This document shows, in pieces, positions 1-11,293 of a stretch of DNA of 64,000 nucleotides; position 1 is the first letter of the stretch, and the number at the start of each line of letters is the position of its first letter. The translations under genes were made by a program, and so were the position numbers. The DNA is taken from positions 20,570,691 to 20,634,690 of the forward strand of contig JABAKD010000023.1 in NCBI GenBank assembly GCA_012845835.1, read 5' to 3'. Origin of the DNA: Undaria pinnatifida. Taxonomy: Eukaryota > Sar > Phaeophyceae > Laminariales > Alariaceae. The notes beneath the pieces were generated by a model that saw only the letters and a program-made list of their open reading frames with translations, made no database searches and had not been told where the DNA came from.

Positions 1-1589
1 CGTGCGCACCACAACGGCTGATTTCCTACGGCACTCCACTCCTGATGTGTTGATGTGTTTGATATGTCACGTTGATGACATACCACCCCTTAAAATGACA
101 TGCTGGCAGACACATGGCACTGCGGTAACGCAGTCGACGAAACGCTGTTGAACGCGTAGATAAATACTGCATGCGGTCGTTCTGTGCCCTGAAATGGTGC
201 AAATGAGCAATTGAGCACAATCCCTCGTCAGCCGGCAGAGGAGGGAAAAGTGTAAGCATGTGTTGTCTTTTCATGAATAATGTGTACATAGGTGCTGTCT
301 TCTCATGACTTTGCTTAGTGAGCCTACGAGGTGACTAACTTCCAACAAGAAAGAGTAACTACCTGGGTACGTACGTGCAGACCCCGGAAATAGTTAAATG
401 AATGAGATACACCAACTCTGCTATAAGTATATCTGCAGCGGTACTTCAAGTAGTAGACGCATAGTGCATCCATTGCTGTCCATTCACAACCAAAACTGCT
501 GAAAAGCGTGGGAACGCGCTGTGAACATCATGCCCGCTGTCCTTTGATTATTTACCTGGTACCAGATATATCATTTGGAACAGGGCATCACCTTGCACAT
601 GTGACTATCATGCCTGTTATCGTATTGCTTGACGATTGAGACAGGACATGACCTCTTGCACCCGGCCCCGCTTTGTAGCCAGCGGACAAAAATGAGGCAA
701 TAGTGATGAACATACAGCAGTCACCTGGTCCATCGACTTCGCTACACTGCTGTACCAACAGTACTGTACAATGAGTTTGCAGCCGCAAAATCCACAGCCA
801 ATGTACTCATAGTACGCTGTTGTTGACTCTGTGCGTACGGGTGCGACTAGCTTTACATGTATACGAATTACGAGAATAACTCTAAAAGGAAGAATGAACT
901 CATAGCTTACACGCTCGTACGCGAGTGAAACGAACGTGGTTGTATTTGTGTATTGTATAATGCGGCCATGGCAGCCCATAAATAAAGACAACGGGAGCCC
1001 GACAAAGGTGCAATCTTCTGGCTTCTGTTCAGCATGATCCGGTAGTATTTCGAACTCAAGAACACGTTTGGTCTTCAACAGCATGCGTGTATTTATTGGT
1101 GAACGAATTATCATGATACGCGACGGGCACACAGACGGACAGCACGAGCGACAGACGGACAGGGCACGAGCAGCAGACGTACCTGCATGCGATTTAAGAC
1201 CAAACGTAGGACTGTTTTCAAGCACTAGCGGACACATAAATAGCAAATTTCCAGGTTGTTGTTGTTGTTGTTGTTCTCACATTAACTCGCATAATCAAGT
1301 CCGTGGTCACAGGACAGGCTCCAGTCACTCTGGAGCTGAGGAATACCCCAGGGAAAACACACACACAACCCAAGGTGGTACACGCATATATCACAGCTGA
1401 CGCAATTCATGCCTCCACCAGAAACATATAAAAGTGAAATCGGGAGTCAGTCTACGATGTGCCAGGTCCAGGCCGGTGCATACGTCTCACTACTCACGCC
1501 TGAAGAAACCAAATATTCCGATTGCCACCCAAGGAAGATTACCACGTATATATTACACGTAGTATGTGTCACTACGCATACGCACGACA
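1..1589. other. Gene-free stretch at left edge
   Basis: I see no recognisable coding region or RNA gene here. Open frames on both strands are short and lack domain-like composition. The stretch holds a short GTT run near 1255-1275 and one copy of the over-represented palindrome TACCTGGTA at 553-561. Confidence 0.6.
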
Positions 1590-1806
1590 GGCGTAAGTCA
1601 ATTGGAGAAAAAGAAACAAAGAAAAGAAAAGAAGATAAAGGAAAGGAAAGAAAAGAGAGAAGAAAAACGAAACAAACGAAACAAAACGAAAAAGACAAAG
1701 AGAAGAAAAATACAAGAAAAGCAAGAAAAGACAAGAAAAGAAAGCAAGGAAAAAAGAAGAGAAAAAAAAGAAAAAAGAAAAAGAAAAAGAAGACAAAAAA
1801 AAATGT
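1590..1806. repeat. Purine-rich (A/G) low-complexity tract
   Basis: Roughly 215 bases are almost entirely A and G in GAAAA-, AAAGG- and AGAAG-like words, with a few C interruptions. Long open frames through it on both strands are artefacts of composition (Lys/Arg/Glu one way, Phe/Leu/Ser the other). It lies about 120 bases beyond the 3' end of the minus-strand LINE reading frame. On that strand it reads as a pyrimidine-rich tail and could be the simple-repeat tail of the LINE, but this is inference. Confidence 0.75.
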
Positions 1807-1923
1807 CATACTAGCAGACCCTAGGAACTGGCTAAGGATGGCATTGGGCTAACAGAGGGTATCACGTCCATCATCAATGGCACCTGGGAGAGAACGCAAC
1901 ATGGCGAAGAAGTCAGGGCGGTC

Positions 1924-3660
1924 TTATGCTATCTTGTGACGGCCATTAGAAGGCCCACAACTTTCAATACGATGATGGCCAAACCCAGACTTCAGTCTCT
2001 TGAGCATGACGCTCCCCCTTCCCCCCCTCCCCCCTTCCTCCCTCCCCCCCTCCCCCCTCCCCCCCCATCCCCCCTCCCCCCATCCCCCCTCCCCCCCTCC
2101 CCCCTCCCCCCCTCCCCCCTCCCCCCTTCCCCCCTCCCCCCCTCCCCCAGTCCTCTCCCCGCCCCCCCCCCTTCCCCCTCCCCCCGGCCGCTTAGAGATG
2201 CCAACGGTGGATGGCGCTGCCGCAGCCTTTGCGCGTCGCTCTGCAGCTTTGCGTCTCTCCGTTTCATGCCAATTCCGCATGAACAACTCGGCTCCCTCCT
2301 CTACTCCTCGAAACCATCCGCCAGCCTTCTGAGCAGCCTTTCGCCATCCTTCGAGTTTCATTTCAAAGACCGACATATCCTCCTTCAGATGATCCATCCA
2401 GTCTTTCTCTTGCCCCCCTGAATAGCCCTTACCCCCAACAAACTCCCCAAACATCACCCTCTGTGGCAGACGCTCCTCCCCCATACGTGCCACGAATCCC
2501 GCAAACAAAATCCTCCGTTTGCGCACTATCGCCTCAACGCTTTCGGAATCTGTCCGGGCAAGCGCGTCGGCGTACGATAGGGTGTGGTCGTCGCGCTTCC
2601 GTTTCCGCCATCCAAGGCATCGGAGGAGCATGGAGCGGTGAACCCGTCGTAGCCTGTCATAGTCAGGCTTCTTCGGGCTCCACGTCATGCAACCGTAAAG
2701 CAGTGTCTCGACCACCTCAGCTTTCAGCAACCGCACCTTCAACCGTAAACGCACACCCGGGCGATCATAGATTTCCATCTTGTACCGCTGGAAGCACGCC
2801 CAGGCCCTCTGAAGACGCCGCGTTATTTCAATGGCAAGGTCTTTGTCTGCGGTGATAGCCCCGCCCAAGTATACAAACTGGATAGTTTGCTTGTATATCT
2901 GACCGGCTGCATTGATCGTGAAGGACACCTTCCCCCTACCTTTGGTTTCCAGGCACATTATCTCTGTTTTTGCCTCGGATACTGTAAGCCCGAACGACGA
3001 GCACGCAGTCACGATCGCCGTCATCATCCTCTCCAGCCCTTCTGATGATCGCGATACGATGCCCGCATCGTCCGCGTACAGCATACCCCACAATCTCTGC
3101 ACCCCCTCCCCCTGTTTCCCCCTCCGTCCGTCGACTCTGCCTGTGCGTGAATTGCCCTTCTTCTCGCCTTCCTCCTTTCGCTGGCGCTGCACCATGTTGT
3201 CCGTGATGGCTGCATCAGCGAGGAAGAAAAACATGTTGAACAGCAGAGGCGCGAGCACGCATCCTTGCCTGAGACCTTGCCCCACGTCGAACTTATCCGA
3301 GCACTCTCCATCATCCAGCCGCACGCATGCTTGCATACCGTCGTGGAATTGGCGGATGACGGCGAGCATTCTCGGTGGCACGCCAAAACGAGCAAGGACA
3401 TCCCACAAAAGGCTTCGGTCGACGGAGTCGTATGTTTTGGTGAGGTCGATAAAGCACATGTCCAAGGGGGTGTCCTTCTTCCGCGCCAGTTCCTGCAGTC
3501 GTCGTACTACGAACACCATGTCAACCGTCGAGCGTTGGGGTCTGAACCCACACTGTTCCTCCGGCAGAATGTTCTCGCGTTCGCAATAGTCACTCAGGCG
3601 ACCCGCGATGACTTTGAGGAGTACTTTGCCGGCGTGAGCCACGAGGGCCACACCTGACAC
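1924..3660 (-). pseudogene. LINE (non-LTR retrotransposon) reverse transcriptase, 5'-truncated
   Basis: A 578-residue open frame encodes most of a non-LTR reverse transcriptase. In order it shows a GFRP motif ([12 protein letters not shown]), an FIDL catalytic aspartate region, RQGC, LAPLLFN and the YADD active site (plus-strand 3067-3078). These are followed by the thumb and a C-terminal region with ELARTD-like and GWRKR blocks. The frame has no internal stop. It begins at a non-ATG codon partway into the RT domain, so the endonuclease and ORF1 parts are missing; 5' truncation is typical of LINE insertions. The C-terminal ~80 residues are glycine/arginine-rich because the frame runs through the poly-C tract at 2010-2190. 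The RT role is target-primed reverse transcription in the nucleus. The clade cannot be assigned without a tree. Confidence 0.88.
2010..2190. repeat. Poly-C (CCCCCTCC)n tract inside the LINE
   Basis: The plus strand is almost pure C with T, an imperfect CCCCCTCC array ending near 2190. It encodes Gly-Gly-Arg/Glu repeats in the LINE frame on the minus strand, with no stop codon. It may form G-quadruplexes on the minus strand. Confidence 0.9.
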
Positions 3661-5250
3661 TCAAAGCGGCCCATCTCTCCGTTTTCCGAGCAACCAGAGA
3701 CTCACACAACATAATACCTAGTATACCTAGTATACGTCACGGTAGGTACCATCGTCGAGCATCGGGCATGCTCCAAGTGTGATTCCAAGCCCCGCGCATT
3801 GTACGAGCTTTGAACATAACTGACATGCGAGCCCCTACATACGTGGTTTAACCATATACCGTACGACAACATGATGCCCGTAGCGGCACCGCAGCATGGT
3901 ACACATATGATACGGTGCAGCAGCATGCGATAGCAAGCATGCCCCCGGTAAATGCGTACGAGCGCCTTGCATTCATGCCAAAACCTACCCGACCACAGGC
4001 ACGCTGTATCACAACTAACAAAAACACTGCACTACAGTAGCGGTGTAGTCTATACTAGGCATGCCAGGTACCGGGAATACAATAACGAAACATTCACGAT
4101 TATGTTCGACTGCTATTATTTCAGAATATACCATACTGCTGTACGTATATTACGAGTATGAATCAGCAAGGGGTTAAAAAGTAGCGTCTCTTGTGTACGC
4201 CTGGTATCTATTCTACGTTACGTATAGGAACCGTGTACTGCTGCTTTGCTCTGGTGCTATAATACCAGGTACTAGTTTTTTTACCTACATCCTTCACAAG
4301 GGTATACACACCCCATAACACGCGCGATCGAGGTATGACACGCAGCCTGCAAAGCTGAGTTTTGATCAAAACATTTTTTGGTCGATCTCACAGCTGAAGT
4401 GTATTTTTTCTTTTTTTTCAATACTAGTTTTTACCCAGAGTCGGTAGCGACAGGTACAAAGAACTTAGTTCACACGTATGTCCCATTTTTTGTCCACATC
4501 GATGAATGACACGCACAATTGATACAGTATACTCGTACTCATGTGAACCACCCCCTTCCCAGAACAGTGAGCCTCAAGCACAAATAACATAGTCCATACA
4601 TGTTAACGCCCCCCCCTGTATCTTTGTGGTGTGGTATCATGCCAACGTGTGAATACTCTCAACTTGTTTCGGGAAAAACAAACAGGAAGAAAAAAACAGA
4701 ATGATGTGCAGATATATATTTGATATATGCATTCTCTCGCCATGTGTTGTATGTGAGTAGCCCTGTATGTGTGGATAGCTCAGTTTTCGTGTAAGCACAC
4801 ACCTCTGCCCTTACTTGTACATTCGGACTCGTTTTCATTAGTAATACTTCATCCAACGTAAACTCGACAAGTATGTGGGATCGTATCTCCGGGTGAGGTG
4901 CCTGGTTAAGGTGTTTTTTCCTCTGTACGGTATTTTTAGTATGAGGCACAGTATCTCTGGGTGAGCTGCCTGGTTACGGCGCTTTTCGTCTAGATGCTCA
5001 AAATAGGCGACCTTAATTCCAGTATGTGACCCTTATCCTTTTAGAAGACCTTAATTCCGGTATGTGCCCCTTATCCTCGGGATGAAGTACCTGGTTGCGG
5101 AACCTTTTCGTCTATAACCGGATATATGATATTTTCATCGTTTGCCGTGCACGACTTGTTGTTCCGTCGTGCGACCCGCATACACCACCACTCAGGGCGA
5201 CCTTTCATCCCAGGAGCTTTTATCAGTTTTTCGCTCGCATGTCCGATGAA
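3661..5250. other. Gene-free stretch with a dispersed-repeat fragment
   Basis: No coding region is recognised. Positions 4285-4405 match, by eye, parts of 28175-28310 and 52690-52815 (shared words include ACACGCGCGATC and TCTCACAGCTG), so it is a copy of a dispersed repeat. One TACCAGGTA palindrome lies at 4263-4271. A short tandem duplication around 4930-5110 repeats words such as CTTAATTCC and GTATGTG. Confidence 0.55.
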
Positions 5251-5254
5251 ATAT

Positions 5255-5610
5255 CGTCGTAAATCTCAGGGTTCAGGTCGGGATAAATCCCGACGTCAAA
5301 ATCCCACCCTAGTAGGCGGGATCCGGGATACCGGCATATCCCGGCATATTTAGGTGGTCCCGGATACCGCCGAAGGCGGTACCGGCAAAAAACGCAGTCC
5401 CGGTAACCGTTTAAAATATCCCGAGAAATGGCACTAGGGCCCGGATGAACCCACGTGATTTTCGAGTCCCGGATACCGCCCAAAGGGTACCGGCATATTG
5501 CAATCCCGGCAAAAAAGTACCGGTTCATTTTAGAGTACCGGATACCGCCCAAAATGTACCGGCATGTTGAAATCCCGGCAAAAAAGTACCGGTATAATGG
5601 ATTGCCGGGA
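5255..5610. repeat. Tandem ~70-110-bp repeat with palindromic core
   Basis: The motif CCGGATACCGCC recurs at about 5359, 5469 and 5538, each time followed by GGTACCGGCA and a CCCGGCAAAAAA block. Spacings are about 110 and 69 bases. Within a unit, GATACCGCC and GGCGGTACC can pair as a hairpin. Several short open frames cross it on both strands, but their repetitive peptides are only translations of the repeat. Confidence 0.75.
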
Positions 5611-5759
5611 TTTCGTGCACTTCTTCACTGGCCGAGTGGTCTGGGAGATGGTATGTAACTATAAGATCTAAGTGCGGGGTTCGTTTCCTTCCAAACAGTT
5701 TTTTTTTTGTCTTTCGAGTTTTTTTTTTCATCCTGCAGAAGTTTTTTTTTACATCGTCA

Positions 5760-6330
5760 CTTCACAGCACAGCAGCAGCGGCACCGAGAGGTGGTGGCGT
5801 ATCATAGTTGGTTCGAGCATCGCAGGCTACGATCAAAGCAATCAGCTACAGCAACCACACGCGCATAGAGTTTCGGGCTGCTGCTAGGGAGCTGGACTGG
5901 TGCTGGGCGGCAGGGTCGTAGCGTTGTGCTCTGTGCACGGTGTCTGTTGAATTTGTAAGCTGTGCTTTCATGCCTGAAAACTTGAAACATCTCACGTGGT
6001 ATGGTACGATATCATACAATGTACACCAACATGGACATAACTACGAGGACCGTTTAATTACTAATATGAAATTGAAACGATCCTTACCAAAGTGGCCCTT
6101 TACATCTGCATGTCTCTTGACAGAGGCAGCAGCAGCACCGAGAGTTGGTGGCGTATAGGGCATCGTAGGCTCCGATCAAAGCAATCAGCAACTACAACAA
6201 TTGCAGCCACACGCGCACTGAGTTGCAGGCTGCTGCTGCTAGGGGGCTGGACTTCTGCTGGGCGTGTGGCGTGTGGCTGCGCGCTCCGGCTCTGCGCCCG
6301 GTGCCTTTGCGTGTGTTACTGCTCGCGCCT
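5760..6330 (+). repeat. Degenerate direct duplication, ~190-bp unit
   Basis: Positions about 5768-5945 and 6126-6320 are diverged direct copies. Both contain a CAGCAGC-rich start, CACCGAGAG, GATCAAAGCAATCAGC, a CACACGCGCA block and a GGCTGCTGCT block in the same order. Between them are unrelated sequences. No gene is recognised in the neighbourhood (5611-6898); the GC-rich piece 6380-6500 has open frames but no domain I can name. Confidence 0.6.
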
Positions 6331-6898
6331 AGAGAGATAGGCTTTCCCGGTTCGGGGTGTGCACTAAAGTGTCCCCGCAAAATAGAGCCGGTGCGCGCGC
6401 CTTTGCGGGCCGAGCGCGCGGGCCGTCATTGCCGGGCGGGCGCGGGAGGCACGGACGGCCCCGGCGCCGGTCCCCGTCCCGAAGCTTTTGGGATTGAGCG
6501 CACGACCCTGGCGAAGATACTCCGAGAGTACAAAAAACTGCAAAGTCATAAACGTTTGTATACGAGTACGTGTAGTAATGCTGCTGCTGTGTATGAATGA
6601 GTACCGTTTTCAAGTAGACCTGGGAGAGGGAAACAGCAGAAGAACCAAATGAGAGCGATAGATAGCGATAATAGTCGAACTATCTGGGCCGGCTTCCCTC
6701 CATCGCTTTACCGGTAATTTGGAGTGGTCAACTGCTGCGCCACTTTTTATTGCGCCTGACACATTGTGACGATCTTTGTTTTTTTTTTCTTGTGTTTTCT
6801 TTCTCTTCGTTGTAAGCTAAAAGCGTGTTTGTTTGTATTGCAGCTCTTGGCAGTACTTTGTCAATTTACGTCCTATGGTACTACATGCTTAGCCTTTA

Positions 6899-7232
6899 CG
6901 GGCGTGCGCGGAACCGCAAGCGGGCGTCAGCCCGCCTTGGTGAAGCCTGCCTCTGCGCAGTATTGTATATTACGATGTTCATATCATAACGAGCGAGGGG
7001 TACACGTACTCGTATATTATACGCACGGTAGCTGATATCTCGATAATAATCTCTACGGCCGCTGCTTGTACCACCTTCAAGAACTGCAATGCCAGCTATC
7101 GAATCAGAGTTATCGTGCTTGAACTTGTAATAAATCACATAGTTTATACGACGGGCACTGCTTTTTTGCACGTATACAAGGGCGGCTTTGCCGCGGCGGG
7201 CTGACGCCCGCCTGCGGCTCCGCGCATGCCCG
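6899..7232. mobile_element. Small inverted-repeat element (MITE/foldback-like)
   Basis: Positions 6899-6936 and the reverse complement of 7195-7232 match over about 38 bases with three or so mismatches, and more weakly for another ~15 inward. The arms contain the self-complementary word GCGGGCGTCAGCCCGC, so each arm can also fold alone. The element is 334 bases with no coding capacity. I could not see a convincing target-site duplication. A non-autonomous DNA transposon is the simplest reading; a cruciform-forming duplication is the alternative. Confidence 0.65.
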
Positions 7233-7734
7233 GCATGGCCAGGGATGTGAAGGGCAGACAGGCAAAAAAGGCACTACGTACCGCCAAGGGGTTTAGGAAA
7301 ATAAAAAAGGGACAGAGCGTACTGCCAAGGGGTTGAGGAAAATAGAAAAAAAAAGGGTCACTTAGTAGTGTAACTAAATAATGGGGAGTTCAGAAGGTAA
7401 CAAATGCAGCTGACACCCGGAAAAGTTAGGAGAAGTCAAACGTGCATGCAACCTACATTCTTGCATAAAAGCCGAAAGAAAACCAAAATGCAGCACAGTT
7501 ATTATTAATGTGAAAATGGCGCATGGACACGACACCATCACCGAACATCCCATGCGCTGCGAGTCACAGGCGTGCGTTAACACAGTACTGCTACTCCCAC
7601 TACCACAGCCACGACCACAGCTGCTGCTGCTTCAATGCGAGGGTATCAAAACCAAACTACCGCTTACTGCTGTGCTAGCATATCCCTTGGCGAAAAAGAA
7701 CGATCGGTATTAAGCAATGGTGGTGAAAATCGGG

Positions 7735-8165
7735 GTTTGAACCCCAATTTGCGAATAGTTCTGTATCCCAACTACACTACTACTGGTGCCAGGTATCCCA
7801 TGCCCCATCGCCGCGCAGCATGGTTCTAATGGAACCTCCAAAAACTGCGGTGGTTCTGAGCTAATTCTAGTGTATCCCAAGTAAACAACTGCTGTGCCAG
7901 ATTCCCACGCCCCACCGTCGCGCAGCACAGTAGAGTTAATGGAACCCCAACTCTGCCATGGTTATATGCCAGGGTTTATCAAGTAAGCAACTACTGTACG
8001 CCAGTGTATCTTAAAAAAAGCAACTACTGTGCCAGATATGAGTTATCTGCCAGTGTATCTCGACTAAGCAACTGCGCAGCACGAACACGATAAGTGCCAT
8101 GGGTTTGTGTCGCTGTATCCCAACAAAGCAAATACTGCTGTGCCAGATATCCCATGCCCCATCGG
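7735..8165. repeat. Degenerate tandem repeat, ~108-bp period
   Basis: The block CTGTGCCAGAT...CCCATGCCCCATCG...CGCAGCA followed by TTAATGGAACC recurs around 7782-7835 and 7888-7945. Partial copies lie near 8005-8050 and 8125-8165. Units are diverged by indels, and open frames across it are not conserved between units. Confidence 0.6.
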
Positions 8166-8374
8166 TTTTTTGCTTGTAAAATTATTCTGCACGTGTAATT
8201 TCAACAACAGCAGGAGTGGCAGCTGCGCCAGTTCGACGGCAGCAAGCAGCACTTCCAGTGTAATAATAGGCATGCAATGATATTTTCACTTTGGTTTGAG
8301 TTGGTACATGAATAACAAAAAAAAAGAGGGGGGGGGGAACTATATGTAAAAGAGTATCGATCAATGTACACACC

Positions 8375-8775
8375 GAGCGGGGCTCGAACCAAGAGAAAAT
8401 AAAACAAAGAAGCAAACTTGATAAAATTGTAGATTTGACCGAGATTCGAGCTCGCGTCAGATCGATTAGCAATCGCTCGGGGCGATCGCTCAACCTGCTG
8501 TTGCACGGTAGCTAATGAGCCAATTTTTTGTGTTTTATACCTACGACTACGCACTTGACTTTTCGCAATAAAAATTTCGAAAAAAACACGAATTTGCACC
8601 AGTTGCCGCTACACGAAGCGAGAACGGCCGAGGCCGACCCTGGCAGGGTCGGGAGAGTCGAGCAAGGTGAGGCACGTCCAGGAAACAACACCCCGAGAGG
8701 TGGAGCTCATCTCGGACACCACTCTAAATCTGGTCTAAATGGGAGCTTTCGGATGCTCTTGTGCAACCTCTGGAT
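8375..8775. mobile_element. SINE-like composite repeat, copy 1
   Basis: Two box-B-like words lie on the minus strand (around 8385-8396 and 8440-8455, each the complement of a GTTCGA-type T-loop). They are followed on the plus strand by a TTTTTTGTGTTTTATAC spacer and a ~170-base module (8605-8775) containing CAGGGTCGGGAGAGTCGAGCA, GGAAAC, CGAGAGGTGGA and CTGGTCTAA. The same order is found at 54840-55385. Recurrence in two places with a Pol III-like promoter supports a mobile non-coding repeat. The ends are not defined. Confidence 0.55.
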
Positions 8776-10110
8776 AATCCCCCGTGTATCTATACCAGTA
8801 GTTGTATTTTCTACCCGGTACGTACATACGAGCGAAAGAACGCGGGTGATTTGTGATGTTGTTGCCCTGTAGGTCACGAAGCCCGAGAGACGGGCACCCC
8901 GGAGGCATCCACTGTGGTCACCGACACAGTGGGCTCGCCAGCAAAACCAGGGAAGTGTATTTTTTCCCCCGCATAAACAAGGAAGTATTTTTTTTCGGCC
9001 CATATCCAACGCGTACATACATGTGAGATACTGTGAACGAAAAAGAAGTTCTGCTCTAAGAAATATTGTGCTGATACAGAAATTTAAAACAAAAAATGTT
9101 TTTTAAACATGAATGGGATGCCAACAGAAATTAGTATGCACCAGGACGTAGAATAGCCGTCGCGCGCGCACCACGCAAACCACTCGCCGGAGGGCGTGCT
9201 GCGGCCCTGGCACCACGAGCCGAAGGTGAGGTGCGCCCACCCGCCAGCCCCCCCCGGGGGGGCGTTAGACCCCGATTGTTCTGGACATATATACGTCAAT
9301 ATACTCAAACAATGCCGGGTTACCCTCTTATCCTATGATCTTGTAGGCACGGGCCCGACTGGCTTGGAATAGTATGAAATTTGCAAAGAAACAATGACAA
9401 CATTGCGAGCATTAAGCACATGACCATGCAACGACCACAAAACGGATTGTGGAGTCCCGGCAAGGTTTGCCTGTTGGATGCAGGTTCTCGTTTCCACTCA
9501 CATGCGTGTTACATACGCAAAAAAAGGCGAGCAGTCTAATTCCTTGCGGGTGAAGTCTGATAAGGGCTCGGGCCACAAGCCTCGCCCTGCAGCTGTGTCT
9601 ACCTGTCGATTAAGGCTTTTTTACGGCGACCCCCCCCTCCAAAAAAAAACTAGAGGCTTTCCACCCCGAGTAAGACCCCAGGAAATACTCAAACGCTTTT
9701 ACCGCGAAAAAACAACCCAAAATGCCTCCAAATGTTTGTCACGGCGAAAACACCTCCAAGAGAAGCCCCCAAAACTTGAACGTTTTTTACGGCGAAAAAT
9801 ACTCCGAAAACCGCCGGCAATTTTAAAGTCGCCTGCGGCAAAACAGACTAACATTTTTGTTCGCGAAAATAACTCGCACATGTTTTTCACCTACAGCAAA
9901 AAGTGAGGCGGCGCTCCAAACCGTCACGCGGCAACACCTCGACTCCGCCTGGTGGAACGCTGCACGCATTTCCGACGCAATGTGTGCGCCAGCGCAATAT
10001 TTCACCACCTATTTTACGCCCTGTTTCACATCTACAAACACCCGTCGTCAATATACCAGTAGCAGCCATTGTACTCAATCAACAAGTCTTGAGCACCAGT
10101 AATTTTCAAT
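8776..10110. other. Gene-free stretch with short repeats
   Basis: No gene is recognised. Between about 9650 and 9900 the words ACGGCGAAAA and CCTCCAAA recur about every 60-70 bases, forming an A- and C-rich degenerate repeat. A C7-G7 run near 9250 can form a small hairpin. Confidence 0.5.
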
Positions 10111-10111
10111 G

Positions 10112-10320
10112 ATTCAGTGCCTAGAGTACGAGGAACTGAAATCATTGAGCACTCGCGAGTACCCAGAGTACGAAGAACTGAAACAACTGAGTACTCCTAA
10201 CTCCTAGAGTACCAGGAGCCGAAAACATTGGGTGCTCGCGAATCCCAAGACCAAAAACTGAAATGACTGAGTTCAGCGAGTCCCAAGAGTACAAACAGCT
10301 GAGTATGACTGGTACTCGCT
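10112..10320. repeat. Minisatellite, ~50-60-bp unit
   Basis: About four diverged units contain CTAGAGTAC, GAGGAACTGAAA and GAGTACTCGCGAGT-like words. The repeat ends about 130 bases before the left LTR of the retroelement. It has no coding potential. Confidence 0.65.
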
Positions 10321-10449
10321 GGTACTGCCACTCTGACGAGATTGCGTTGTTTTTTTATACCCTGACACCATTTTGCTGGTAATTGTTTCGGCCCGAAAAA
10401 TTATCTACACACAGCAGACAAGGCGCAAGGTCACAAAAAGCCATTAGCG

Positions 10450-10454
10450 ACAAT
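10450..10454. other. Target-site duplication, left copy
   Basis: ACAAT lies directly before the left LTR. The same five bases follow the right LTR at 14669-14673, as expected for integrase-mediated insertion of an LTR element. Confidence 0.8.
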
Positions 10455-11175
10455 CGTGAGAAACTGGTCATTAGCAATAGCACCATGGCCCCATACTTTA
10501 CGGATGTTGGATGCGTACATCGATTGTCGTGGAGTATGATGGTACTCGCGTACGTACAAGAACTTTTATATTATCCTGTGGCATGTGCAAGGTAGAAAGA
10601 GTAGAATATCGTTGTTATGGTCCCTTGCGGTGGATGTTCTGATATGTGCGTCTTTGTGGAGAGCCATCCAGTGGCAATGTTTTTATTGATGCTAGGGTCA
10701 GTCATGTACTACTCTGTGGTATAGTATCAAAGGAAGAGTAGCAACTCTTGTGTTGGTTGGTATATGGCATACCTGGTATAGATTATAACGGAATACCCGC
10801 ATATAAGAATATGAATGCCGTGTGTGGTAAGATAGGTCAAATGGCGAATAGTATGGCATACGAGTATCTGTGAGTGCTTATGGAATTGAGACGAGGAGGA
10901 GTTTGGACTCGGGACGGGTGGCCCCCTCTTGGTCACTTCGCTAGACTTCGCTGGACTTAACTGAACCTCTCTTGACTTATCTTTTCTGGTCTGCACTTGG
11001 CTTGACTTCACTGGACTTGACTTTGTTCCCACTTCGTTTCGACTTCCCTCTTCCCACCGTCCTCTCCGGGGGGGTCGATAATAGTACACACCTTTCTACG
11101 TCTTCTGGCCGCGCCCATGGCGGCTCTGGGTATGTTTCGCCTACGGTTGTGATTCACGCGCGGGATTTCCTCTTA
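10455..11175 (+). repeat. Left LTR (721 bp)
   Basis: This aligns along its length with 13932-14668. The largest length difference is in a GACTTGACTGG-type repeat near 10995-11030, which has about 15 fewer bases here than in the right LTR. The first base is C here and T in the right copy. It carries a TACCTGGTA palindrome at 10770-10778. A CACTTCGCT/GACTT-rich block and a GGGGGGGTC run occupy its 3' third. Confidence 0.88.
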
Positions 11176-11293
11176 TGCTGGCATTTGACATTGAAATCAA
11201 GTCAACAGAAACTCGTGCTGGGGTTGCAACGTAGTGGGTATCGGATGACTACGGGTGACCCACGAAGACTAAGGCAGGACGTGCGCGGGTGAG
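11176..11293 (+). promoter_or_regulatory. Leader region after the left LTR; primer-binding site unclear
   Basis: A tRNA primer-binding site would be expected directly after the LTR. The first TGG occurs four bases in (TGGCATTTGACA), which is an acceptable position, but I cannot match it to a particular tRNA 3' end. The rest is an untranslated leader up to the ATG at 11294. Confidence 0.35.

Noticed and set aside
1409-1852. 147-codon Lys/Arg/Glu-rich frame
   Set aside because: Direct product of the purine-rich simple repeat; the opposite frame is equally open (Phe/Leu/Ser).
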